Notes: generated from the sequence alone by a model not told the origin. 64,000 nucleotides of DNA from Palsa-506 sp963836355 (GCA_963836355.1 CAWIJO010000006.1:310001-374000), one strand, 5' to 3'. Shown: positions 16,716 to 26,251, counted from the first letter of the stretch. Numbers and translations are program-made.

Positions 16716-17252
16716 GGACTGGAAAGTCGGCTGCGGGCAAAGCCAGCCGGGCAGGCCATCCCGGTCACCATCGGCGACATGGCCGAGATACCGGCCAGCG
16801 GCCCGTTCCGGCTCGTGTACCTGGTGTTCAACACCTTGTTCGGCCTGCTCAGCCAGGCCCGCCAGGCCGACTGCTTCCGCGGTGTCGCGCGGGTGCTCGA
16901 GCCCGGCGGGGCATTCGTCATAGAGTGCTTCGTGCCGGACCTCAGCAGGTGGGACGGCGGCCAGCGAGTCGGAGTCCGCGCCATATCCGAGGACTCTGCG
17001 ATCATCGAGCTTTCCGTGCACGACGCGGCGGAGCAGCGCATCAGCACGCAGATCGTGACGCTGGACGGCCAGGGAGTGCAGCTGCGCCCGGTCGCCATCC
17101 GGTATTCCTGGCCAGCTGAACTCGACCTGATAGCCGGGCTGGCCGGCCTCCGGCTGGACCAGCGCTACGGCGGCTGGGACAAGCAGCCATTCGGTTCCGG
17201 TAGCCGCGAGCACATCTCCGTATACCGGCCCGCCTCGCTGGCGGGACGATAG
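16716..17252 (+). pseudogene. SAM-dependent methyltransferase, N-terminally truncated
   Basis: The readable frame starts near 16716 with ESRLRAKP and continues AIPVTIGDMAEIP, FRLVYLVFNTLFGLLSQARQ, GVARVLEPGGAFVIECFVPD and a normal C-terminus (REHISVYRP). These are motifs II onward of class I methyltransferases. Motif I (the glycine-rich SAM loop) and the first ~80 residues are absent: upstream is the end of the epoxide-hydrolase-like gene. An ATG at 16779 could start a 157-residue product, but that would lack the cofactor site, so the gene is treated as broken by a deletion. Confidence 0.75.
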
Positions 17253-17293
17253 CTGGACCGGCTCCGCGCGCGGGCCGGGCGAAGGAGAGTCCG

Positions 17294-18007
17294 ATGAGGG
17301 ATCCGGCCGGCCCGTTCCTGTCCGTCCGCGGCGACGCCCGGCAGACGGTTGCGCCCGATTACGTCACGCTGGCCGGCACGATCGGCATCTCCCGGGGATC
17401 CAAGGGCGAAGCGCTGCGGGCCGCCGCCGCCAGCCTGGATCGCCTCATCGCCGACCTCACCGCGCTGGGCGGAGAGGCGCTCAGCGTGGAAACCGAACGC
17501 CGCCGGTTGACCTGGTCGGCGCAGTCGGCGACGACGCGCGCAGAGCGTGCACACAACGAGCAGACCGGAAACTTCGAGCCAACCGGGCAGATCACCGCGA
17601 CCGTGGCGATCCTGATTGCCGCCCGGGACTTCAGCCTGCTCGACTCGCTCGGCGCCGCCCTCGCCGCCCACGAAACGCTCAGCGTGCACGAGACCACCTG
17701 GCAGGTGGACTGGGACAACCCCGCCTGGCCGGCCGTGCGCGCCGCCGCCATCCAGGCCGCCATCCGCAAAGGCCACGACTACGCCGCCGCGCTCGGCGGC
17801 TCGCTGCAGAGCGTCGAGCACATCGCCGACGTCGGGCTGCTCGGCGGCGAAAGCACCCGGTTCACGGCTACCGGCAGCGTCAGGGCAATGAGCGCAGGCG
17901 GCGGCCGGGAGCCGGACTCGCCATCGCTGGACCCGGTCCCGCAGGAGCTGACCGCCACCATCGAAGCCCGTTTCACCGCCACCGGGGTATCACTTACCGG
18001 CCAGTGA
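17294..18007 (+). CDS. SIMPL domain (DUF541) protein
   Basis: 237 residues from ATG 17294 with GAAGGAGAG upstream. It begins FLSVRGDARQTVAPDYVTLA, the typical SIMPL opening strand, continues with a helix LRAAAASLDRLIADLTALGG, and ends with AAIRKGHDYAAALGGSLQSV, SVRAMSAGG and ELTATIEARFTATG. SIMPL proteins are beta-rich oligomers found in periplasmic or surface locations and in signalling complexes; their role is poorly known. No signal peptide is visible here, so this one may be cytosolic. A second SIMPL gene is cut by the right edge of the window. Confidence 0.88.
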   Translation: MRDPAGPFLSVRGDARQTVAPDYVTLAGTIGISRGSKGEALRAAAASLDRLIADLTALGGEALSVETERRRLTWSAQSATTRAERAHNEQTGNFEPTGQITATVAILIAARDFSLLDSLGAALAAHETLSVHETTWQVDWDNPAWPAVRAAAIQAAIRKGHDYAAALGGSLQSVEHIADVGLLGGESTRFTATGSVRAMSAGGGREPDSPSLDPVPQELTATIEARFTATGVSLTGQ

Positions 18008-18109
18008 CAGGCCCGCCGGGTACTGACGGGCGTTGCGTGGCTGGCGGGGTTTCCTTGCCTTGCCGGGGCCGGCGGGCCAGGCTGGAGCTGGGCACGCTGA
18101 GGAGGCGCG

Positions 18110-19225
18110 ATGGCTACCCGCGAGATACGGATCGACCGCAGCAAGACGCTGGCCGAGGAACCGGGCACCGGCCACAACCGCTGGCATCCTGACATTCGGC
18201 CGGCGATCCGCTGCGAGCCCGGCGACGAGGTCATCCTGGAAACCAGGGATGCCTTTGACGGGCAGATGGGCCCGGATGCCTCGTTGGACACCGTCGCGGC
18301 GCCCAACCTGGACGTGGTGCACCCGCTGACCGGGCCGGTTTACGTCGAGGGCGCCGAGCCGGGCGATGTGCTCGACGTGGAAATCCTCGAGGTCGAGCCC
18401 GACCGGTACGGATACACGGTGCAGGTGCCTGGATTCGGCTTTCTCCGCGACGTCTTCCCCGAGCCGTTCAAGGTGAGCTGGGACATGGCGGGCGGCTGGG
18501 CCACCTCCGCCGACCTGCCCGGGGTCCGCATTCCCGGTTCGCCGTTCATGGGAACGATCGGCCTGACGCCCGGGCATGAGCTACTGGCCGCCACCACCGC
18601 CCGCGAGCAGGCGCTGCTGGAGCGCGGCGGGTTCGTGCTGCCGCCATCGCCCGCGTCCGCCGTCCCCGCTGACCCGCGGCTGGCGGCCGAAGGGCTGCGC
18701 ACGGTGCCGCCCAGGGAGCAGGCCGGCAACGTCGACATCAAGCAGCTCGGCAAGGGCGCGCACCTGCTCATCCCGGTGGACACCGCGGGCGCGCTGTTCT
18801 CCGCCGGCGACGCCCACTTCGCCCAGGGTGACTGCGAGACCTGCGGCACCGCGATAGAGATGCGCGCGACCCTGCACGTGCGGTTCGCCGTGCGGAAGGG
18901 CGAGGCCGCCCGCGCCAACATCCGCGACCTTCGGTTCACCAGGCAGGATTACTACCTGCCGCCAGAGTATGCCGCGCCGCGCAGGTTCTACGCCACCACC
19001 GGCATCTCGGTCACCAAGGATGGCTTGAACAACTCCGAGGACATCACCCTGGCCGCCCGCAACGCGCTGCTGAACATGATCGACCACCTCGGCGAGCGGG
19101 GATGGACCCGCCAGCAGGCGTACGCCATCTGCAGCGTCGCGGTCGACCTTAAGATCAGCCAGCTGGTCGACGCCCCCAACATGCTCGTGTCCGCGTTCCT
19201 GCCGGAGGACATCTTCGCCAGCTAG
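18110..19225 (+). CDS. Acetamidase/formamidase family protein
   Basis: 371 residues, ATG 18110 preceded by GAGGAGG. It matches the FmdA/AmdA family along its whole length: GHNRWHPDIRPAIRCEPGDE, HPLTGPVYVEGAEPGDVLDV, GFLRDVFPEPFKVSW, VRIPGSPFMGTIGLTP, GNVDIKQLGKGAHLLIPV, FSAGDAHFAQGDCETCGTAI and an AYAICSVAVDLKISQLVD tail. The family hydrolyses short amides to ammonia and a carboxylate and forms a zinc-dependent oligomer. The conserved GDAHxxQGxGE-like site reads GDAHFAQGDCE. Probably cytosolic. It stands alone, with no regulator next to it. Confidence 0.93.
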   Translation: MATREIRIDRSKTLAEEPGTGHNRWHPDIRPAIRCEPGDEVILETRDAFDGQMGPDASLDTVAAPNLDVVHPLTGPVYVEGAEPGDVLDVEILEVEPDRYGYTVQVPGFGFLRDVFPEPFKVSWDMAGGWATSADLPGVRIPGSPFMGTIGLTPGHELLAATTAREQALLERGGFVLPPSPASAVPADPRLAAEGLRTVPPREQAGNVDIKQLGKGAHLLIPVDTAGALFSAGDAHFAQGDCETCGTAIEMRATLHVRFAVRKGEAARANIRDLRFTRQDYYLPPEYAAPRRFYATTGISVTKDGLNNSEDITLAARNALLNMIDHLGERGWTRQQAYAICSVAVDLKISQLVDAPNMLVSAFLPEDIFAS

Positions 19226-19555
19226 CCCGGCCGGCCAGCCGTGCCGGTGATTCCCGGTCACGGCTGGCTGGTCACGGACCGGCGGCCCAGAACCTGACCC
19301 GAGGTCACCGGAATCAGCGCCGCGGCGCAGGCGATGGCAGCCTGGCCCGCGACTGCTGCTCTGGCCACGTAGCCTTCGTTAAAAATGATCTTCATTTGGC
19401 ATGGCGTGGCAGGTGACTCCGGCGGCGCTGCGGCGGCCGGGGCTGTGGAAGATTTCAGCGTTTCCGTCACACTGCACCAGCTTTTGGCCGAAACGCGATG
19501 TATCGTGTCTATCTACCGGGTATAGCCAGCCGAGGCTGAGGAGGCGGCGGGGAAC
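19226..19555. other. Gap containing dispersed element copy B; no gene accepted
   Basis: About 330 bp. The main feature is copy B of the dispersed element (19358-19409). A 45-codon minus-strand frame (19258-19395) with a hydrophobic middle has no ribosome site and starts within the element, so it was not called. The stretch just before the Clp-N gene (CCGAGGCTGAGGAGG) supplies its ribosome site. Confidence 0.5.
19358..19409 (+). repeat. Dispersed 38-53 bp element, copy B, 162 nt before the Clp-N gene
   Basis: Reads GCTCTGGCC, then TTCGTTAAAAATGATCTTCA and on to TGGCATGGCGTGG. It is about 80% identical to copy A over the first 35 bases and shares the TGGCGTGG extension with it. Same orientation as copies A and C relative to the next gene. 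Confidence 0.7.
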
Positions 19556-20387
19556 ATGTTCGAGAGGTTCACTGACCGGGCACGGCGGGTTGTGGTCCTG
19601 GCTCAGGAAGAGGCCAGGATGCTCAACCACGACTACATCGGGACCGAGCACATCCTGCTCGGCCTGATCTACGAGGGCAACGGGGTAGCAGCCCGGGCAC
19701 TGCAGTCGCTGGGCATCACCGAGGAGGCGGTGCGCCAGCAGATCCAGGAGATCATCGGCCGGGGCGACCATGCCCCGCGGACCGAGCACCTGCCGTTCAC
19801 GCCGCAGGCCAAGAAGGCGCTGCAGCTGTCCTTGCGCGAGACCATGCAGCTTGGCCACAGCCACATCGGCACCGAGCACGTCCTGCTGGGGCTGATCCGC
19901 GAGGGCGAGGGATTCCGCCGTGCGGGTGCTGGTGCGCCTGGGTGCCGACCCGAACGGCGTCCGCCACCGGGTGATCGAGATGCTGCCTGGTAGCCAGGGC
20001 GGCGAGCCGGGGACCGCGGGCGCGCAGGGCACCGGCGGCGGCCGCGGGAAGCGGAAGCTGCTGTCGCAGCTTCTCGGCCGCCTCGACGCGATGGATTCAC
20101 GCCTGTCGGCCCTTGAACATCGCGTGGGTACCGGACCAGACATGCTCGACCTCGACCAGGAAATCGCGCAGGTCCGCAGCGACAAGGAGATCGCCGTCGA
20201 GGCCCAGGACTTCGACAGCGCTACCGTGCTGCGCGACCGGGAAAAGCAACTGCTGATCGAGAAGGCTTCCCGCCAGGAGGAATGGTCGACTGCGCACCTG
20301 AACCTCCCCTCCCTGAGCGCCGAGGTCGAGCGACTTCGTGCCCTCCTCCGCCAGCACGGCATCGAGCCGCAAGATGGCGCCGCCTAA
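19556..20387 (+). pseudogene. Clp N-terminal domain + UVR domain protein, one-base frameshift
   Basis: ATG 19556. The first frame gives two Clp-N repeats as in ClpC (FERFTDRARRVVVLAQEEAR, DYIGTEHILLGLIYEG; then FTPQAKKALQLSLRE, HIGTEHVLLGLIREGEG). At about 19908 it leaves frame: GAGGGATTCC appears to hold one G too many. Removing it restores EGEDSAVRVLVRLGADPNGV, then KRKLLSQLLGRLDAMDSRL and a UVR-like LDQEIAQVRSDKEIAVEAQD up to 20387. No AAA+ module follows, as is common for free-standing actinomycete Clp-N proteins, which may be adaptors or decoys. Real lesion or sequencing error cannot be told apart. Element copy B lies 162 nt upstream. Confidence 0.85.
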
Positions 20388-20414
20388 TGCAGCCGCCCGC
20401 GGCGACCACACGGA

Positions 20415-20458
20415 GCGGTTAACATTTTCCGGCTGGCACCGGCCAGATCGTAACCACT
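20415..20458 (-). repeat. Oriented imperfect palindrome, copy 3
   Basis: On the minus strand it reads AGTGGTTACGAT, a CCGG-containing middle, and AATGTTAACCGCT, matching copies at 8555 and 28018. It sits in the convergent gap between the Clp-N/UVR gene and the LLM oxidoreductase, where a shared terminator or 3'-end element could lie. Confidence 0.75.
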
Positions 20459-20540
20459 CTTACGATCTGGGAACTGGCATGACTGAAGCGGTTAGGTGCT
20501 GCGGCCCGGCCGGCCCGAATCGGCGGCGGACGGCGTTCGG

Positions 20541-21257
20541 TCATGCCCGGGCTAGCAGCTTCCGGACGGCTGCGGTCCCGGCGATGGCCTGGTCGTGGTC
20601 GGGCGACTGCGGGATCAGGTTGAACTCCGTGCAGCCGGCCTCGACGTACGGCGCGAGGAACTCGGCAACGTCATCGGGGGTGCCGTAGGGGCAGTAGCGC
20701 TCGAAGCGCTCGAACGGGAGCTGGTAGAAGGCCTGCATCGCGGGCGCGAGGCAGTCGCGGGCCGCCTCCCTGGAGTCCGCGAGCCCGCACCACACCTGCA
20801 TGCCGTGCCGGGCCGGCGGATCCGGCTGGCCCGCCCGGGCGGCCTCCTGCGCGGTCAGCTCGACGGCGGCGGCGAACCGCCGCGCCGAGTTCCAGATGCC
20901 GAGCCAGCCGTCACCGAGCCGGCCCGCCCGCCTGATCGCCGCGTCCGAGCGGCCGCCGACGATGATCGGGATCGGCGCGGCCGGCGGCGGGATGATGAGG
21001 GCCTCGTCCAGGTCGAAAAACTGGCCGTGGAAGGTGACCGCCGTCCCGGTCAGGAGCTGCCGCACGACCGTGAGGCATTCGTTCATCCGCGGGCCCCGGG
21101 TCACCGGGTCAACCCCGCAGACCGAGACTTCGTGGCGGTCCTCGCCACCCACCCCCACCCCGAAGATCAGCCGCCCGGGAGCGAGCCGGCCGAGATCGGC
21201 GAGCTGCCGGGCCACCAGCACGGGATGACGCAGCGACCCGCGGCGATGCAGCCGCAT
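20541..21257 (-). CDS. LLM-class F420/flavin-dependent oxidoreductase, N-terminus missing
   Basis: 238 residues. LRHPVLVARQLADLGRLAPG, RLIFGVGVGGEDRHE, IPIIVGGRSDAAIRRAGRLG and DGWLGIWNS are characteristic of the bacterial luciferase-like family. Family members are usually 280-340 residues and carry 60-90 residues before LRHPVLVA, containing the first barrel strands. Those are absent here: the reading frame opens with MRLHRRGS just before the motif, and upstream sequence (21258-21400) shows no match. The gene is therefore probably 5'-truncated and may be inactive. It converges on the Clp-N/UVR gene. Confidence 0.8.
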   Translation of the reverse strand: MRLHRRGSLRHPVLVARQLADLGRLAPGRLIFGVGVGGEDRHEVSVCGVDPVTRGPRMNECLTVVRQLLTGTAVTFHGQFFDLDEALIIPPPAAPIPIIVGGRSDAAIRRAGRLGDGWLGIWNSARRFAAAVELTAQEAARAGQPDPPARHGMQVWCGLADSREAARDCLAPAMQAFYQLPFERFERYCPYGTPDDVAEFLAPYVEAGCTEFNLIPQSPDHDQAIAGTAAVRKLLARA

Positions 21258-21740
21258 CGCTTGCGCGCTCCGGGCCGGTCGGCCTGCTAGACACCGCGCT
21301 GCTGCTCATGACGTCTTCTCTCGTTTGCTGGGAATACCGGCCGTCGATGGGCACCGGACGGCTGCCGGAGGCGGGCGGGTATCGCGGCACCCGGCATACC
21401 TGACGTTAAGATGGCCGGGCCCTTGACGGCAATCGGGTGAACTACCGGCCGGCCGCTAGGCGCCTTCCGACGGAGGCAGTCGCTCCGGCCGCGGTATCGG
21501 CTGAACTACCGACGCACAGGGCGGCAGGCCGGACTGGGCGGACTGGGCCGGCTGTCCTGGGCAGGAGACGCGCTGGCCGGCGTCCGGGTAGCCGCGGCCG
21601 GCCCGGGCGCAGTCGCCCGGGCCTGGTTTGGTCGCGTCAGCAGCCTGAGCCGCCGCGTTAGTAGCCTCAGACCTTCGCAACCCGATGCCCGGCGCGGCGA
21701 CAAGACCAGGGCCGGCCCGGTGCTGTGATGAACTGGGCTG
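21258..21740. other. Gap without a recognisable gene
   Basis: About 480 bp between the truncated LLM gene and the M20 peptidase, which are divergent. Short open frames here look like random GC-rich sequence. The missing LLM N-terminus is not found in it. A promoter for the M20 gene is expected but I cannot point to boxes. Confidence 0.4.
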
Positions 21741-22964
21741 GTGAGCGTGAGCGTGACGGCGGCTGAAGCGGTCGGCCTCGCAGTGCAGCTGGTGCGCACC
21801 GACAGCGTGAACCCGGGGCTGGTGCCGGGGGCCGCGGGTGAGGCCGCCGTTGCCGGGCTGCTCGCGCGGCGGCTGGAGCGTGCCGGGTTCGGCGTGCAGC
21901 TAGTTCCTGCCGCAGGCACGTCCGGCCGGCCGAGCCTGGTCGCCCGGCATGCCGGGACCGGCGGCGGCCGGAGCCTAGTGCTGAACGGGCACCTGGACAC
22001 CGTGGGCGTGGCCGGGATGGCCAGGCCGTTCGCTGGCCGCGTTGTCGGCGGCCGGGTGCGCGGGCGGCTGCTGGGCCGGGGAGCCTGCGACATGAAGGCC
22101 GGGGTGGCCGCGATGATCGCGGCGGCGGAGGCGGCCGCCGCGGCCGGGATCGCGGGGGACGTCGTGCTGGCGCTGGTCGCCGATGAGGAGAATGCCAGCC
22201 TCGGGACCGAAGCAGTGCTGGAGTTCCTCGGCGGCCGGCTGCCGGACGCCTGCCTGGTCGGCGAGCCGACGTGGCTCGACCTGGCCGTCGCGCACCGCGG
22301 CTACGCGGTCGTCCAGGTAGCGTTCACCGGGCAGGCGGCGCACTCGTCGCAGGCAGCGCTGGGCGTGAACGCCGTGTCACACCTGGGGCGGCTGATCTCT
22401 GCCGTGGAGGAGCGGGATGCGTTGCTGGCCGCCGGGCAGGCCCATCCCGTTGCCGGCACGGGATCGATGATGACGACCGTTGCCGGGGGCGGGACGTCGC
22501 CGTTCGTGCTTGCGGACGCCGCGTTCGCGGTGGTCGAGCGGCGTACCGTGCCCGGCGAGGCCTCGGCCGATGCGCTAGCCGAAGTGGATGCTGTCCTTTC
22601 CGCGCTGCGGGCCGGCGACCGGTTAGTGCAGGCCGAGGCATCGCTGGTGCTGTCGCGGGAAGCGTGGGAGTTCGATCCGGCGGCTCCGGCCGGGGTTGCG
22701 CTGTCCGGGATGCTGGCCGATGCGCTGGCCGCACGCCGCGGGCGGGTTCCCGGGCAGGTCGGAGCGCCGTACTGGATGGAGTCCGCCCTCTGGCAGGCCG
22801 CCGGGGTGCCGACCGTGGTGTGCGGGCCGCCGGCGGCGGGATGCACGCCGAGGACGAATGGGTCGACCTGGCGCAGGTCCGCGCTTACGCCGACGCGCTC
22901 GCGCACACCATCGGCGCCTTTTGCGGTCCGGCCGCAGCCTGAGAACGGCCCGGCCGCGGCCTGA
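21741..22964 (+). CDS. M20-family metallopeptidase/deacylase, C-terminus out of frame
   Basis: ArgE/DapE/CPG2-like. GTG 21741. Metal site residues: LVLNGHLDTVG (His, Asp), GRGACDMKAGVAAM (bridging Asp), ADEENASLGTEAVL (Glu-Glu) and CLVGEPTWLDLAV. The dimerisation domain follows (HRGYAVVQVAFTGQAAHSSQ). After PTVVCGP (about 22835) the frame drifts: the expected family ending AGGGMHAEDEWVDL, with the last metal His, is found in the neighbouring frame, which stops at 22942. One base appears to be missing in the GGGCCGCCGGCGGCGGG run. As written the protein ends with a nonsense tail at 22964 and lacks the final metal ligand. Otherwise about 400 residues, normal. Confidence 0.85.
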   Translation: MSVSVTAAEAVGLAVQLVRTDSVNPGLVPGAAGEAAVAGLLARRLERAGFGVQLVPAAGTSGRPSLVARHAGTGGGRSLVLNGHLDTVGVAGMARPFAGRVVGGRVRGRLLGRGACDMKAGVAAMIAAAEAAAAAGIAGDVVLALVADEENASLGTEAVLEFLGGRLPDACLVGEPTWLDLAVAHRGYAVVQVAFTGQAAHSSQAALGVNAVSHLGRLISAVEERDALLAAGQAHPVAGTGSMMTTVAGGGTSPFVLADAAFAVVERRTVPGEASADALAEVDAVLSALRAGDRLVQAEASLVLSREAWEFDPAAPAGVALSGMLADALAARRGRVPGQVGAPYWMESALWQAAGVPTVVCGPPAAGCTPRTNGSTWRRSALTPTRSRTPSAPFAVRPQPENGPAAA

Positions 22965-23179
22965 GAAAGCCTGGCCAGCTGGCCCCGAGTGGCCCGGCAA
23001 CTGCCAGCGCGGGGTCGTGCGCCGTTCATGGCCTGAGTTTGGCGGCGGCGGCCGCCTGGACTCGGCGGGCCGCCTCGCGCGCACATCGGGCAACCCCTTA
23101 GGCCGAGGAGGCGGCTACCTCATTTCCGGCACGGTCCACCGCTGGCAAGGCTGCGAGGTGCGCCAGGATCCGCGCTGGC

Positions 23180-23185
23180 TAGGGT
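23180..23185 (+). promoter_or_regulatory. -10 box TAGGGT of a likely leaderless promoter
   Basis: TAGGGT lies exactly 6 bp before the GTG of the amidotransferase gene, with no ribosome site between, which fits transcription starting at the start codon. No convincing -35 box is seen. Confidence 0.45.
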
Positions 23186-23191
23186 GATCTT

Positions 23192-23968
23192 GTGAAGCCG
23201 TTCTTGCTGCTGGCCATCCGGGCCGATGACGCGGCCGCGGACAACGAGTACGAGTCGTTCCTGGCGTTCGCCCGGCTGGCCGAACGTGACCTGCGCCGGT
23301 TCCGGCTGGAGCAGCGAACGCTGGACAGCATCGATCTGCCGGACTGGTCGGGGATCCTGCTGGGCGGCGGGCCGTTCAATGCCAGCGAGCCGGAGGAGAC
23401 CAAGTCCCCCGTGCAGCGCCGCGTCGAAGCAGACCTGCGCAGGCTGCTCGACAAGGTCATCAAGGCGGACTTCCCGTTTCTCGGGGCCTGCTATGGCATC
23501 GGGACGCTCGGCGGCCACCAGGGAGCAGTGGTCGACCGGCGATACACCGAGCAGGTCGGTTCCGTCCAGATCACGCTCACCCGCGAGGGCCGGCAGGACA
23601 AGCTGCTGCGCGGGCTGCCCGACACGTTCGAGGCGTTCGTCGGCCACAAGGAGGCGGTCAGCCGGCTGCCGGACCACGCGGCCCTGCTCGCGTATTCCGC
23701 TACCTGCCCGGTACAGGCGTTCCGGGTCGGCTCGCATGTCTACGCCGTCCAGTTCCATCCCGAACTGGACGCGGCAGGCATGTGCACGCGGATCGAAGTC
23801 TACAAGCACGCCGGCTATTTCGAACCCGGGCAGGCTGGCGAGCTAAAGGCGCTGGCCTACCGCAGCAACGTCACCCACCCGCCTGCCATCTTGCGCCGGT
23901 TCGTCCAGCGTTATGCCCGCAGTGCCGCGGCCGGGGACGAAGCCGTGGCACCGGCCGCTGCGTCCTGA
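23192..23968 (+). CDS. Class I glutamine amidotransferase-like protein
   Basis: GTG 23192. 258 residues with the GMP-synthase-type amidotransferase fold: GILLGGGPFNASEPEE, nucleophile elbow FLGACYGIGTLGGHQG (Cys), and VQFHPELDAAG carrying the catalytic His and Glu. It lacks a synthetase domain, like the free-standing GuaA-like proteins of actinomycetes, which may deglutamylate small molecules or supply ammonia to unknown partners. The start codon lies 6 bp after TAGGGT, suggesting a leaderless message. It converges with the AlkZ-like gene 10 bp downstream. Confidence 0.9.
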   Translation: MKPFLLLAIRADDAAADNEYESFLAFARLAERDLRRFRLEQRTLDSIDLPDWSGILLGGGPFNASEPEETKSPVQRRVEADLRRLLDKVIKADFPFLGACYGIGTLGGHQGAVVDRRYTEQVGSVQITLTREGRQDKLLRGLPDTFEAFVGHKEAVSRLPDHAALLAYSATCPVQAFRVGSHVYAVQFHPELDAAGMCTRIEVYKHAGYFEPGQAGELKALAYRSNVTHPPAILRRFVQRYARSAAAGDEAVAPAAAS

Positions 23969-23978
23969 CGATGCCGGT

Positions 23979-25101
23979 TCAGCTCCGCGCGGGCGCTGGC
24001 ACGAGGATGACGTCTGGCTCCAGCTGCGGGGCGATGAATCCGAGCAGCCGGGTGCCCTCAGCAGCCACGTCCTGGCCATCGTGTCCGGGCAGCCGGTCGA
24101 ACGCCTCGATCCGCAGCGTCGCCTTTCCGGCTGAGCGAGTTGCCCGCCACGTGCCGCGGAAGTAACCGTCGACGAGCAGGGTGCCCTTGGCGCCGCCGTT
24201 GCCTGGCGGCAGCGGGATGCTCCGGCCCCCGGTGACGATCCGGCTGCGGTCGGCGTAGCTGAGCAGCACGTTGTCGTATTCGGGCAGGAACCGGGGCGGG
24301 GCCGGCGTGCCGGGATTGGGCCGCGGACCGGCGGGCAGGTCGAGCAGCTCCCGGCCCGATTCATCGCGGAACCGGCGCAGCCGCGATCCGAGCCGATCGA
24401 CGATTTCCTGCAGCCGGGTGAGCCCTGACCAGACTTGGGCATCCCGGACCGAGGCCGGCCCGAACGCCGCGAAGTAGCGCATGACCAGCTGGTCTGGTGC
24501 CGGCGGCTCGCCGCGGGGACGGCCGATCCAGGCATCGGCGGCAGTCCACCTGACCGGGCCCCGCTCGCCCCAGATGCCGCGGGGCGGAACCTGGACGACA
24601 GGGAGCAGGTAGGTGACGGCATACGCGAGCGAGGCCGGGTCGCGGGCCGGCCATAGCTTCGCGAGTGCGGCGCCGAGTTCCGGCCGGGTCAGCTGACCGT
24701 CGGTGAGCAGGACTCTGGCCGCGGCGATGACGGCATCGAGGTCGACGCCGCGCAGCTGCCTGGCGAAATGCTGGCTAGCGAACGATTGCGCCAGCACGGG
24801 CTGCACCCAGGGGCGCAGCGCCGTGCAGTCGGCGGCGGTGACGAGGTGCATGGTGGCCCGCATCAGCGGGACGCGGACGGCGTCTCTCGCTTCGATCAGC
24901 CTGGCCAGCTGCCCGGCGTCGAAGTCGGCTAGCCAGGCTCCACAGTCCCACGTAGGGCGCGTCCGGCGCCTGCGCCTGCAGGCCGACGAGGCACTCCAAG
25001 GCATCCAGCACTTGCAGCGGGGCCCGCTGTAGGAGCAGCTGGCGGGCGAGCGTGGCACGATTCAGCGCCTGGCGGCCGAGAATGGCGGGAACGCGGTCCA
25101 T
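23979..25101 (-). pseudogene. Winged-helix DNA-binding protein, AlkZ-like (HTH_42), one frameshift
   Basis: Minus strand from ATG 25101. The first 50 residues (LNRATLARQLLLQRAPLQVL, then CLVGLQAQAPDAPYVGLW) run out of frame at about 24940; the expected continuation RLADFDAGQLARLIEARDA is in the next frame and stays open to 23979 (RAEVxxxL-like LTRPELGAALAKLWP, YAVTYLLPVVQVPPRGIW, LLDLPAGPRPN, RFLPEYDNVLLSYADRSRIV). This is the family of AlkZ/YcaQ DNA glycosylases, which unhook interstrand crosslinks, though many actinomycete members are uncharacterised. Removing one T from GAGCCTGGCTAG restores WSRLADFDA. About 373 residues when repaired, a normal length. Confidence 0.85.
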
Positions 25102-25267
25102 GCCGGCAGCGTTCCACAAATCCGGGCGCGTTTCCCCCGGCGCAGGCCGCCGGATCGCGGCGCTCCCGGCTACCGCCAGCCCGTTCCAGCATTCGGGTGC
25201 CGCCGGGCAGCGGGCCGCGGCTGACTGCACCGACACCGCCGGGCAGCCGCTGGTGACCGTCGCAGCA

Positions 25268-25397
25268 TGCAGTTGTCGACCTTGACGGCTACCTCCCGTC
25301 CGACTGCCAGCTGCCAGCTCCGGTAGACGGTCGCGAAGCCGCCCGTGCCCAGGACGCCTGCGACCCTATGCCCAGGAATGTCCGGCGCCGAGACCAC
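25268..25397 (-). pseudogene. N-terminal scrap of a Ser/Thr protein kinase gene
   Basis: From GTG 25397 the minus strand reads PDIPGHRVAGVLGTGGFATV, then YRSWQLAVGREVAVKV: the glycine-rich loop (GTGGFATVY) and VAVK strand of a bacterial Hanks-type kinase. After about 43 residues all resemblance ends; no catalytic loop, membrane helix or sensor domain follows. Clearly a truncated remnant. Confidence 0.8.
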
Positions 25398-25468
25398 GGC
25401 CCGTCAGCCTAGCCCGTCAGCCTAGCCCGGCGGCTGGCGGTTCCGGGCCAGCCTGGAGGCGGCCGCAG

Positions 25469-26251
25469 TCAACTGCTGTCCAGTTCGCGCTGGGCGAGCA
25501 GGGCCTCAAGCACGCAGAGGTTCGGCACCGAGTCCGACTTGACCGACTGCCAGTACCGCAGCCAGTTGCCGCGCCGCCGAATGGTCAGCATCGATGCCTG
25601 CGTCTGGATTTTCGCCACCGCGCGCCACGGCAGGGTCTGCGAACCCGCCGTCACGCCCCGCTGGCTGAATCCGACCGGCCCGAACCAGACGACGGCCCCC
25701 TGCGCGTAGCCGGCCAGCGCCTCTGGCAGCAGCCGGCGCGTCACCTCCAGCTCCACCAGCGTGGCCAGCTTCGGAAAGCCCGGCATTACCGCAGCCATCC
25801 CCGACGGCAGCAGCTGAAGGACCGCCCGGCCGAACGTATCGAGCGGATCCAGCACGTTATCCAGCCCTGTTGACAACCGGAATTCGGTGCCGTCGGCCCG
25901 GCAGATGCGATGCCCGGCGAGGACGGCCCCGGTGATTTCGCCCGCCGACGGGCTGAACATGTCCGATAGCAGGCGGTAGATGAAGGTCACCTGGTCCCAG
26001 CGGGTCACATCGGGCGCGGCCGCGGCGCCGCCGTCCCGGACCAGCCCGCCGGCGAACGCGTAGAGCACCTCCGGGTCGGTACGGAGGGCTGTCCGCCCGG
26101 GCTGGTAGATGCCGGTCACCTCGCCCAGGCATAGCTCGGCAGCGAGCCGCTCGGCCGCCGCGATCCTGGGCGCCTGCGCGCGACGCCGCTGCTCGGCCCG
26201 GCCGGCAAAGTTCCGCCGGAGGGTCTCCACGTTCTCCGGGCGCATTGTCAT
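25469..26251 (-). CDS. Uncharacterised protein, resembles actinomycete DUF6585-type proteins
   Basis: About 260 residues if started at ATG 26251 (MTMRPENVETLRR); GTG 26338, within a 22-bp tandem repeat, would add 29 residues. An Arg-rich helix (FAGRAEQRRRAQAPRIAAAE) is followed by LCLGEVTGIYQPGRT and beta-rich parts (EITGAVLAGHRICRADGTEF; AVVWFGPVGFSQRGVTAGSQ; TLPWRAVAKIQTQASMLTIR) that look like two PH-like barrels recognising membrane or protein surfaces. I think it belongs to the DUF6585-like group, but this is memory of the pattern, not a search. No transmembrane helix. The neighbour upstream is a divergent amidohydrolase. Confidence 0.65.
   Translation of the reverse strand: MTMRPENVETLRRNFAGRAEQRRRAQAPRIAAAERLAAELCLGEVTGIYQPGRTALRTDPEVLYAFAGGLVRDGGAAAAPDVTRWDQVTFIYRLLSDMFSPSAGEITGAVLAGHRICRADGTEFRLSTGLDNVLDPLDTFGRAVLQLLPSGMAAVMPGFPKLATLVELEVTRRLLPEALAGYAQGAVVWFGPVGFSQRGVTAGSQTLPWRAVAKIQTQASMLTIRRRGNWLRYWQSVKSDSVPNLCVLEALLAQRELDSS

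Noticed and set aside
19258..19395. Short minus-strand frame with a hydrophobic middle
   Set aside because: No ribosome site, starts inside dispersed element copy B, and only 45 codons.
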